A stretch of 64,000 nt of DNA from JAZRWQ01 sp045541395. GTDB lineage: Bacteria; Bacillota; Clostridia; Oscillospirales; UMGS1783. Each line of letters begins with the position of its first letter. The first letter of the stretch is position 1. Below the pieces are notes generated by a model that saw nothing but the letters and a program-made list of their open reading frames with translations, ran no database searches and was not told where the DNA came from. The stretch spans positions 1 to 64,000 of the forward strand of contig JAZQIZ010000018.1 of NCBI GenBank assembly GCA_045541395.1, written 5' to 3'. Shown piece by piece: positions 57,490-64,000 of the stretch. A program made the translations under genes and the position numbers.

Positions 57490-59154
57490 ATGAACTATCA
57501 GGAAAAATACAAGGCATGGCTTTCATCGCCCCTTTTGGATGAGGCTATGGAAAAAGAACTGAAAAGCATTAAAGATAACGAAAGTGAAAAAAAGCTGTGC
57601 TTTGGTGCGGATCTGAAGTTTGGTACCGCAGGTCTGCGGGCAACCTTAGGCGTCGGCAGTAATAAAATGAATAACGTTACCGTTGGTTGGATAACCCAGG
57701 GCCTTTCAAATATGCTTATTTCCCGCCGTTGGGCCGGTAAGGGCGTTGTTATTGGCAGGGACAGCCGCCTAAAAAGCAAGGAATTTGCCCTGCTTACAGC
57801 TTGCATTTTTGCGGCAAACGGAATTAAGGTTTATTTGTTTGATTCAATTTGTCCTACTCCTCAGATATCCTATGCCGTAAGAACCTTAAACGCGGCTTTA
57901 GGTATTAACATAACCGCAAGTCATAACCCTAAGGAGTATAACGGCTATAAAGTCTATTTTTGTGACGGTGCTCAGATATCCCCTGAAATTGCTGATGAGG
58001 TTATAAATTTTGCCGGAACCGATATGCTCTGCAGCCGTAATATTTGCAGCTTTGATGTAGCAAAAGAAAAGGGTATGATCGAAATTATAGGAGAGGATAT
58101 GGATATAAGCTTCTTAAAAGAGGTTGATAAGTCCATTGGTGCTCCGGAAGAATATAATAAAGAACTGAAAGTGGTTTATACTCCCCTTTATGGCAGTGGC
58201 TATAAGCTGGTTCCCGCTCTTTTAAAAAAGCGTGGATTTAAGGTAGAATGTGTTGCATCTCAGATGGTGCCCGACGGTAACTTCCCAACCTGTGATCCGC
58301 CTAACCCCGAAAGGATCGGGTCTTACAACCTTGCGTTGGAAGAAGCAAAGGTCCAAAAGGCCGATATAATTTTAGCAACCGATCCCGATGTCGACAGAGT
58401 AGGCGCCCTTGTTTATCATAACGGAGAATACGTTTTCCTTTCGGGAAATCAGATAGGCGCTGTTATTTGCGCTTACCGATTGGAGAATTTAAAATTACAG
58501 GGCAAAACACCCCTTGTTTGCAAAAGCCTTGTTTCAACCGATCTTGTAAGGCCTATTTGTGAAAAATACGGCGCCAAGCTGGTTAACGTTCCAACAGGAT
58601 TTAAATATATAGGCGAGCAAATAGGAAAATATGAAAACGATACAAACGTTCAGTTTGTTTTGGGCTTTGAAGAAAGCTACGGTTATTTAGGAGCAGGCTA
58701 TGCAAGAGATAAGGATGCGGTTTTTGCCGCAGGCTGTGTGGCTCAAATTGCCGCCTTTTGCAAGCATAATAATAAAACCTGTATTGATATGCTGAAGGAG
58801 CTTTATAGCCTTTACGGGTATTATTTTGAAAAAACACAGGGGCTTGAGCTTGATCCCTTAAACGGTATGGTATCCTTAAATAACCGCTTAAGTGAGCTGA
58901 GAAGCCTTCCCCCTAAAGAAATAAACGGGCAAAAGATAACAAGTATAACAGATTATCTTAAGGGTATTGATAATTTACCTAAGCTTGATATTCTGGAGTT
59001 TTGCCTCGAAAACGGCTCCAAAATAATAATCCGCCCTTCGGGCACCGAGCCAAAGGTTAAGATATATGCCCTATGCAAGGGTAAAACAGAAGAGGAGGCA
59101 ATGGCTCTTTGCGAAGATCTTTCTCAAAGCGCCGCGGCGCTTTTAAACCTATGA
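57490..59154 (+). CDS. Phosphoglucomutase/phosphomannomutase family enzyme
   Basis: This 554-residue alpha-D-phosphohexomutase has the phosphoserine loop NITASHNPKEYNGYK, metal loop ATDPDVDRVG, sugar loop GFEESYGYLGA and C-terminal phosphate-binding RPSGTEPKVKIY. Length fits the long PgcA-type Firmicutes enzymes that interconvert glucose-1- and glucose-6-phosphate. GAGGTAT precedes the ATG. Its stop overlaps the DUF2752 start (ATGA). Confidence 0.93.
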   Translation: MNYQEKYKAWLSSPLLDEAMEKELKSIKDNESEKKLCFGADLKFGTAGLRATLGVGSNKMNNVTVGWITQGLSNMLISRRWAGKGVVIGRDSRLKSKEFALLTACIFAANGIKVYLFDSICPTPQISYAVRTLNAALGINITASHNPKEYNGYKVYFCDGAQISPEIADEVINFAGTDMLCSRNICSFDVAKEKGMIEIIGEDMDISFLKEVDKSIGAPEEYNKELKVVYTPLYGSGYKLVPALLKKRGFKVECVASQMVPDGNFPTCDPPNPERIGSYNLALEEAKVQKADIILATDPDVDRVGALVYHNGEYVFLSGNQIGAVICAYRLENLKLQGKTPLVCKSLVSTDLVRPICEKYGAKLVNVPTGFKYIGEQIGKYENDTNVQFVLGFEESYGYLGAGYARDKDAVFAAGCVAQIAAFCKHNNKTCIDMLKELYSLYGYYFEKTQGLELDPLNGMVSLNNRLSELRSLPPKEINGQKITSITDYLKGIDNLPKLDILEFCLENGSKIIIRPSGTEPKVKIYALCKGKTEEEAMALCEDLSQSAAALLNL

Positions 59155-59501
59155 AGCTATTGAATATAATTGCTGTAATAAGAATAGCTCTGTGTATAGC
59201 TCTGCTTGTAACCTTTGCTTTTATTCCCGTAGCTTCCATTGCAAATACAAGCTTTTGCCTTATCTATCATTTAACAGGTGCAATATGCCCCGGCTGCGGC
59301 AGCAGCAGAGCCCTTAATAATATAATGCACCTTGATTTTGAGCGCGCAATGGTGTATAATCCTGTATTGACGTTATTTATTTTTCCTGCATTCATTATAA
59401 TGTTGGTGAATGACATTTATTGTCTTACCTTCCGCCTTGTAAAGAAAACAGTAAAATATTCTTTTATAGAATACTTGTTTGTAGGCTTAAAGGGGGTATA
59501 A
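59151..59501 (+). CDS. DUF2752 membrane protein
   Basis: This 116-residue membrane protein contains the DUF2752 signature GAICPGCGSSRALN between predicted helices, followed by a hydrophobic VLTLFIFPAFIIML segment. The family has no established activity. The ATG at 59151 overlaps the phosphohexomutase stop by 4 bp; a start further upstream would lie within that gene. It is co-transcribed with the next small gene. Confidence 0.8.
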   Translation: MKLLNIIAVIRIALCIALLVTFAFIPVASIANTSFCLIYHLTGAICPGCGSSRALNNIMHLDFERAMVYNPVLTLFIFPAFIIMLVNDIYCLTFRLVKKTVKYSFIEYLFVGLKGV

Positions 59502-59502
59502 T

Positions 59503-59658
59503 ATGTTTTATATTGTGCCCGTGGTATTAGGCTGGCTTTGCTTTGGTCTAATTTATATAAGCTATTTGAAAAATAAAAAGCTCCCTGCGGTATGGGCGTC
59601 TTTGATCGCCGTGGCTTTTGTGGCGTCCTTTGTGGTGTGGGGAATGTATTTAAGATAA
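59503..59658 (+). CDS. 51-residue two-span membrane protein
   Basis: This short protein begins MFYIVPVVLGWLCFGLIYIS and has a second hydrophobic stretch VWASLIAVAFVASFVVWG, separated by the basic KNKKLP turn, giving a helical hairpin. AGGGGG lies about 8 nt before the ATG, in the end of the DUF2752 gene, and the two genes are separated by 1 bp. It has no recognised family; it may be a partner of the DUF2752 protein. Confidence 0.75.
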   Translation: MFYIVPVVLGWLCFGLIYISYLKNKKLPAVWASLIAVAFVASFVVWGMYLR

Positions 59659-59673
59659 ACGGAGGAAATTACC

Positions 59674-60768
59674 GTGGCAAATGAAAAAATTATTTTAACA
59701 GGTGACCGCCCTACGGGCAGACTTCACGTAGGCCATTACGTTGGCTCCTTAAGAAGAAGAGTTGAACTGCAAAACAGCGGTCAGTTTAAAAACACCTATA
59801 TTATGATCGCCGATGCTCAGGCTCTTACCGATAATATAGAAAACCCCGAAAAGATCCGTCAGAATATTATTGAGGTTGCACTTGATTACCTTTCCTGCGG
59901 TCTTGACCCCAATAAGTCCACTTTATTCATTCAGTCTCAGATCGCCGAGCTTTGTGAGCTTACCTTCTATTATATGGACCTTGTGACCGTTTCTCGCTTA
60001 CAGAGAAACCCAACCGTTAAGTCCGAAATAATAATGCGTAACTTTGAAGCAAGTATTCCTGTAGGTTTCTTTACATACCCTATAAGCCAGGCTGCCGATA
60101 TTACCGCCTTTAAGGCAACTACAGTTCCCGTTGGCGAGGATCAGCTTCCTATGATCGAACAGACAAGGGAAATAGTTCGTAAGTTCAACAGCGTTTATTC
60201 TCCCGTATTGGTAGAGCCCGAAGCTTTGCTTCCCGAAAGCGCCGCTTGTCTGCGTCTGCCCGGTATTGACGGCAAGGCTAAAATGAGTAAATCCTTAGGC
60301 AACTGCATTTACCTTGCAGATACCGCAGAGGATGTTCGCAAGAAAATTATGAGCATGTATACCGATCCTACCCATCTTCAGGTAAGTGATCCCGGCCATA
60401 TTGAAGGCAACACTGTGTTTACTTATCTTGACGCTTTTTGTAAGGATGAATTCTTCCCTGAATACGCTCCTGATTACGCTAATTTAGATGAAATGAAAGC
60501 CCATTATCAGCGCGGTGGCTTGGGTGACGTTAAAATTAAAAAATTCCTTAATAACGTTATGCAGGAGACTTTAGAGCCTATCCGTGTTAAGCGAAAGGAA
60601 TTTGAAAAGGATATCCCCGAAATTTACAATATTCTTAAGAAGGGCAGTGAGACCGCCCGTCAGGTTGCTGCTCAAACCTTATCTGAAGTAAAAGGCGCAA
60701 TGAAGATCAATTATTTTGACGATCTTGAGCTTATTAACTCTCAGGCAGAAAAGTATAAAGCTGAATAA
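59674..60768 (+). CDS. trpS: Tryptophanyl-tRNA synthetase
   Basis: This 364-residue class I synthetase has the HIGH-like motif GRLHVGHYVGSL near the N-terminus, GEDQLPMIEQTREI, and KMSKS in GKAKMSKSLGN. A GTG start is used with GGAGG 9 nt upstream. No T-box leader is visible in the 15-bp gap before it. It is slightly longer than the common 330-residue form. It ends at a strong terminator. Confidence 0.95.
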   Translation: MANEKIILTGDRPTGRLHVGHYVGSLRRRVELQNSGQFKNTYIMIADAQALTDNIENPEKIRQNIIEVALDYLSCGLDPNKSTLFIQSQIAELCELTFYYMDLVTVSRLQRNPTVKSEIIMRNFEASIPVGFFTYPISQAADITAFKATTVPVGEDQLPMIEQTREIVRKFNSVYSPVLVEPEALLPESAACLRLPGIDGKAKMSKSLGNCIYLADTAEDVRKKIMSMYTDPTHLQVSDPGHIEGNTVFTYLDAFCKDEFFPEYAPDYANLDEMKAHYQRGGLGDVKIKKFLNNVMQETLEPIRVKRKEFEKDIPEIYNILKKGSETARQVAAQTLSEVKGAMKINYFDDLELINSQAEKYKAE

Positions 60769-60773
60769 AATGA

Positions 60774-60807
60774 AAGCAGACAAATTATTTGTCTGCTTCC
60801 TTTTTTT
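60774..60807 (+). terminator. trpS terminator
   Basis: AAGCAGACAAAT / ATTTGTCTGCTT is followed by CCTTTTTTT. It touches the stop of the convergent CotH gene. Confidence 0.85.
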
Positions 60808-62521
60808 ATTCAACAGAAAAAGGCATTCTGTTTGCATTTTCCGACTTGTCGCCCATAGGCCCGCCAAAGCCTCCGGGCGGCATCCCGCCTTGCGGTCTTT
60901 CCATTCCGCCTTCGGGCATTTCCATTCCGCCTTCAGGCATTTCCATTCCACCTTCGGGCATATCCATTCCGCCTTCGGGCATTTCCGTTCCACCTTGCGG
61001 TCTTTCCATTCCACCTTCGGGCATTTCCATCCCGCCTTCGGGCATTTGCATATTACCGTCGGGGCGCCCTGTGGCTGTGGAGTGCATATTGCCCATATCT
61101 GAAATATTAATGTGAGAAGCATCCTCGTAGGTAATATTTTCGCTTGTAGTGTTGTTTTTTAGTTGGGAAAGAACACTTTTTGTTCTTAAATTGCAAAATT
61201 CTTTTAAGGTGTTTACGCCCGTCTCAAACTCCTCATAGGTACAAAAGGCGGTTGGGTCCTTTTTCATAAAGGGAGAAATTAAGTTATAAGCATTATCAAT
61301 TATCGCTTCAATGTCTGTGTTGTTTAAAAATTCTTCAAAATACTTATGGTATAACAGGGTATATTCTTCACTTTCAAATATCCAGTTCACCATAGGCCTG
61401 TCTGTCAGAGAAAGGTCAATGGGGCTGTTAACAACGGATGTTGCGTTATCCCCCTCAAAGCCTCCGAAGGCAAGGTTGTAGTCCCAGGGCAGCATAGAAA
61501 GTATACCGTTATTTTCATATAAATAATAGTTGTGTATCATCGAGCCGGTATATGAGTCACCGTTGCAAACGTAATTATGAACCACAAAGTATTTTATAAG
61601 GTTTTCGGTATCCAGTATCTTAGCAATATCCTCATAAGCCGAAAGCTTTTTTAAGGACCCGATAAGTCTGTCCTTATCATTATCGGTAATATCGGTTTTG
61701 GCGCTGTCCCATATGGTCTGATAGCTTTCGTAATTATCATCAATATACTGAAGCTTAGTAACACCGGAAGAAGTTCGGCCCCCAAAGCCGTCGGGTTTTT
61801 GCCCGTGCGCTTCATTAAAACCTTGTTCAGGAGCATTTGGAGCAAAGTCCTCGGCATTGAAATTTTCCATATTAAAGTCCTTGCCGTTGCCCTTGCCTCC
61901 GCCTATTTCCATGCTGTCAGGTTTATAAAGATTGCCTTGGCTTTGGTAATTGCGCGAAAGAAAACTGTCCTCAATGCCCTCGACTGCAAGATATAACCCC
62001 CAGTCTTCACCGTTAACCGTAATATAAACAAAGCTGCAAAGCGGCGCATCAGCCCCTGTTTTTGCCATAAGAGTGTAGGTTAAATAGTCCTTCATAAGGG
62101 TGTTGTCCTGAATGAGGTTATTAAGACTCAGCTTATCAAGACCGTAATAGTTTTTCGTGCTATCGTATTTATCGAATTCAATTTTAAAGCTGTATCGCTG
62201 ACTGCCCATAGAGGCAACACTGGAAAGGGAGGTATTGCCCTTGCCTCTGATGCCAACATTGTTTACAGCTTTGCCGTCAATTATAACCGAGCATAAAGAA
62301 TATTCTTCCGATTGGGCATTTGAAATAAAACCGTCCCAATCATCCATAACAATATCGATGGTATGTACTCTGCTTTGGTCAAAAAGCCTGTTTTCATAGC
62401 CCTGAATATTTTCCATAGGGGTAATGCCAAGGCTCTTGCCGTTCATAAACAGCAACGTAATTATCAAGGCCAAGGCTGTTACTGTAATGGCAATTTTATT
62501 AAAGTGTTTATGCACCCACAT
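60806..62521 (-). CDS. CotH-family protein kinase, membrane-anchored, with repeat tail
   Basis: This 571-residue protein has an N-terminal transmembrane helix (about 9-27) and a CotH kinase domain. Family features seen are the GIRGKGNTSLSS phosphate-binding loop, VNGEDWGLYLAVEGI, and the active-site motif LPWDYNLAFGG. CotH kinases phosphorylate spore coat proteins. After about residue 490 comes a tail of eight 7-residue units (M-E-M-P-E-G-G type, residues 491-546) and a Gly-rich end. The start follows GGGG and lies 3 bp after the DUF4956 stop. It is the last gene of a three-gene operon. Confidence 0.9.
   Translation of the reverse strand: MWVHKHFNKIAITVTALALIITLLFMNGKSLGITPMENIQGYENRLFDQSRVHTIDIVMDDWDGFISNAQSEEYSLCSVIIDGKAVNNVGIRGKGNTSLSSVASMGSQRYSFKIEFDKYDSTKNYYGLDKLSLNNLIQDNTLMKDYLTYTLMAKTGADAPLCSFVYITVNGEDWGLYLAVEGIEDSFLSRNYQSQGNLYKPDSMEIGGGKGNGKDFNMENFNAEDFAPNAPEQGFNEAHGQKPDGFGGRTSSGVTKLQYIDDNYESYQTIWDSAKTDITDNDKDRLIGSLKKLSAYEDIAKILDTENLIKYFVVHNYVCNGDSYTGSMIHNYYLYENNGILSMLPWDYNLAFGGFEGDNATSVVNSPIDLSLTDRPMVNWIFESEEYTLLYHKYFEEFLNNTDIEAIIDNAYNLISPFMKKDPTAFCTYEEFETGVNTLKEFCNLRTKSVLSQLKNNTTSENITYEDASHINISDMGNMHSTATGRPDGNMQMPEGGMEMPEGGMERPQGGTEMPEGGMDMPEGGMEMPEGGMEMPEGGMERPQGGMPPGGFGGPMGDKSENANRMPFSVE
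60884..61051 (-). repeat. Eight 21-bp tandem repeats in CotH tail
   Basis: Codons 491-546 of the CotH gene encode eight heptapeptides, six of type xMPEGG and two MERPQGG, in 168 bp. The DNA units are near identical, so copy number can change by slippage while preserving frame. Confidence 0.9.
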
Positions 62522-62524
62522 AGT

Positions 62525-63196
62525 TTACCCCATATAATCGCCGTTATATGAAACAAGCACCGCGCTTTTAACGCCATTAATTGCACTTATAGAATTAATA
62601 AAATCGGTGTTATCGTTTTTGAGACGTACTTCGTAATTAATCTCAATGTTGCCGTTACCTGCAGTTTTGCTTTTTATTTTACAGCGTAATGCGTTGTCCT
62701 TAAGGAATGCATAAGCCTTCTTTTCAGCCTCACTGTTTTCGCAGCTGATAACCGCAATGTAAGGAAAACCAGCGGTTTTGAAATTAACAAAAATAAGTAA
62801 AACCGCGCCTATAACGATACTGCCGATAACCGCAAGGGGTATCATTCCCGCCGCAAGAACAATGCCTGCCGCAATTGCCCAGAAAAGAAATGCAATATCA
62901 AGAGGATCTTTTATTGCAGTGCGGAATCTTACAATGGAAAGCGCACCAACCATACCTAAGGAAAGTACAACGTTGCTTGTGACCGCTAAAATGAGTATGG
63001 AGGTTATCATTGTAAGGGCAATAAGAGTTACCCCAAAGCCTGTGGAATACATAACTCCTCTGTAGGTCTTGCGGTAAACAAAGAAAATAAAAATGCCTAT
63101 AGCAAAGGAAAGTAAGATGGTCAACGTCATATCAAGCACACTTACACTTGAAACGTTATTAAGAAAGTCTGATTTAAAAATATCGTTAAAGTTCAT
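62525..63196 (-). CDS. DUF4956 membrane protein
   Basis: This 223-residue protein has four predicted membrane helices (about 22-40, 50-74, 79-90, 105-140) with the loop motif SLGMVGALSIVRFRTAIKDP, then a soluble C-terminal domain of about 80 residues with a ferredoxin-like pattern. The SIVRFRTAIKDPLDIAFLFW element is the DUF4956 signature. It lies between the VTC polymerase and CotH genes, the usual clustering partner. Its role may be membrane anchoring or transport linked to polyphosphate. Confidence 0.88.
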   Translation of the reverse strand: MNFNDIFKSDFLNNVSSVSVLDMTLTILLSFAIGIFIFFVYRKTYRGVMYSTGFGVTLIALTMITSILILAVTSNVVLSLGMVGALSIVRFRTAIKDPLDIAFLFWAIAAGIVLAAGMIPLAVIGSIVIGAVLLIFVNFKTAGFPYIAVISCENSEAEKKAYAFLKDNALRCKIKSKTAGNGNIEINYEVRLKNDNTDFINSISAINGVKSAVLVSYNGDYMG

Positions 63197-63205
63197 AATT
63201 TTCTC

Positions 63206-63877
63206 CTATTCATACATTCTGCACATAGCGTATTTGGAAAATGCCGTTTGGTAAAGACTGCCCGTAGTAACAGCAGCTTTTACAATATCGGGTAAATAGT
63301 TATCCCATTTAATTTCAAGCACCGACTCTTCACTTTGCACTTTAAGGGATACTGTATCCTTGCTGAAAAAATCAATGCAATTCAAGGAAGTCCGAATATC
63401 GGAGTCAATGGTGACTCTTACGTTCCCCGCTGTAAATACGTAAGGCTCCCTTTTATAATCAACTAAGACCTTAGGCCGAAGATGCTTATATATTAGCTTT
63501 TTATAAAAATCGTTCATAACCTCGTTGTCGGAATCAGCCAAAAATAAAATATCTCCCTGCAATATTTTCAGTGTTTGTTCCTTGGTTAATTGGGCCGAAT
63601 TTTTAAAGCCTACTCCGTTGCTTTTGAATTTTCTTTCCAGGCGGATAAAGCTTTCGTCATAATTATACATTCTTATTCTATACTTTTCCCTTACGGCAAC
63701 CCCGTCAAGCTTATCCTTTAAAGCAGAATCATCCGGGTCGTCAAAGTAAAGGCTCCGTACAGAGTACGAACCGTCTTTGGCATGGCTGTCGGGTTTTAAA
63801 ATTGCCTTCAGCCGCTGCCGCAGAACAATAACGTCAAGGCTGTTTATAGGCAGCTTAACTTCATGTCTGTATTGCAT
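63206..63877 (-). CDS. VTC-domain polyphosphate polymerase family protein
   Basis: This 223-residue protein begins MQYRHEVKLPIN and shows the tunnel-shaped VTC catalytic fold: VREKYRIRMYNYDES, IRLERKFKSNG, RPKVLVDYKREPYV, VRVTIDSDIRTS and LEIKWDNYLPDIV, supplying the basic and acidic residues of the polymerase tunnel. Eukaryotic VTC4 makes polyphosphate from ATP. The ATG at 63877 follows GAGAGGTGATC; a longer extension would lie in a poorly conserved, promoter-like region. It starts a three-gene operon with DUF4956 and CotH. Confidence 0.9.
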   Translation of the reverse strand: MQYRHEVKLPINSLDVIVLRQRLKAILKPDSHAKDGSYSVRSLYFDDPDDSALKDKLDGVAVREKYRIRMYNYDESFIRLERKFKSNGVGFKNSAQLTKEQTLKILQGDILFLADSDNEVMNDFYKKLIYKHLRPKVLVDYKREPYVFTAGNVRVTIDSDIRTSLNCIDFFSKDTVSLKVQSEESVLEIKWDNYLPDIVKAAVTTGSLYQTAFSKYAMCRMYE

Positions 63878-63960
63878 CCGATCACCTCTCAAGAAAATTA
63901 TATTAAAGCTTCGTGTAAAAAAAGCATATAAAATGTGATAGTTTTCTGAAAATAAAAAGA

Positions 63961-63988
63961 AATTGCACAATTTCTTGTGCAATTTCCT
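63961..63988 (-). terminator. Terminator of an upstream minus-strand gene outside the window
   Basis: AAATTGCACA / TGTGCAATTT with a 6-nt loop is followed on the minus strand by TTTCTTTTTATTTT. Confidence 0.7.
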
Positions 63989-64000
63989 TTATAAAAGTTC

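Noticed and set aside
60679..61122. Long open frames in all strands over the CotH tail
   Set aside because: They are produced by the 21-bp repeats lacking stops; the CotH frame has the domain, start signals and operon context.
1..64000. CRISPR array, prophage, rRNA or tRNA genes
   Set aside because: No direct-repeat/spacer series, phage structural genes, or rRNA/tRNA-like sequence were recognised by reading.

Overview
The window looks like chromosomal DNA from an anaerobic, probably spore-forming member of the class Clostridia, most likely a gut-type Oscillospirales/Ruminococcaceae-like lineage. That is inference from gene content, from strong AGGAGG-type ribosome binding sites with frequent TTG/GTG starts, from TTGACA-17-TATAAT promoters, and from conserved Firmicutes gene order. 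No rRNA, tRNA, CRISPR array, phage or intact insertion sequence was recognised. Almost everything is housekeeping or core metabolism, tightly packed in operons with clear rho-independent terminators.

Layout. 1-0.9 kb: repeat-like DNA, then an XRE regulator and membrane protein pair. 0.9-4.6 kb (minus): a homocysteine methyltransferase with an ExoA-type glycosyltransferase, then a DUF1836 regulator with an SPFH/prohibitin protein. 4.8-7.3 kb (minus): a polar amino acid ABC transporter whose binding protein appears to be circularly permuted. 7.5-8.1 kb: an HD-domain protein. 8.17-8.48 kb: a gene-free segment bounded by 21-bp direct repeats. 8.5-22.3 kb (minus): an Na+-dependent transporter and the long yicC-remA-gmk-rpoZ-priA-def-fmt-Zn peptidase-rsmB-rlmN-prpC-prkC-rsgA cluster, linking transcription, translation initiation, rRNA modification and Ser/Thr phospho-signalling. 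22.3-27.2 kb (minus): uvrB-uvrA. 27.4-28.9 kb (minus): a ThyX-like protein and cysK. 29.0-31.0 kb (plus): an M23 protein and a phosphoesterase lipoprotein. 31.0-34.8 kb (minus): cysteine desulfurase-thiI-cinA-small protein. 34.9-39.6 kb (plus): a sigma factor, a zinc-ribbon protein, a lyxose isomerase, a DUF1537 kinase, rpmE and a Sel1 protein. 39.7-46.6 kb (plus): zinc-ribbon-lon-engB-mtaB-THUMP methyltransferase-galactokinase. 46.6-50.1 kb: an XRE regulator, a BspA-like surface protein and an S1-domain protein. 50.2-60.8 kb (plus): apbE, then darA-holB-ricT, ferredoxin, trmN6-rsmI, murA, MBL-phosphohexomutase-DUF2752-small membrane protein, and trpS. 60.8-63.9 kb (minus): a VTC-DUF4956-CotH cluster.

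The most unusual items are the circularly permuted amino-acid-binding lipoprotein (6493-7290), the VTC/DUF4956/CotH cluster with eight 7-residue repeats in the CotH tail, a ThyX-like protein lacking the RHR signature and coupled to cysK, the repeat-bounded gap at 8174-8477, and a ferredoxin with a long leader hairpin placed just after ricT. Several small genes (59503-59658, 53440-53610, possibly 4788-4925) are easy to overlook. Functional calls rest on recognised motifs and gene order; no database search was run.
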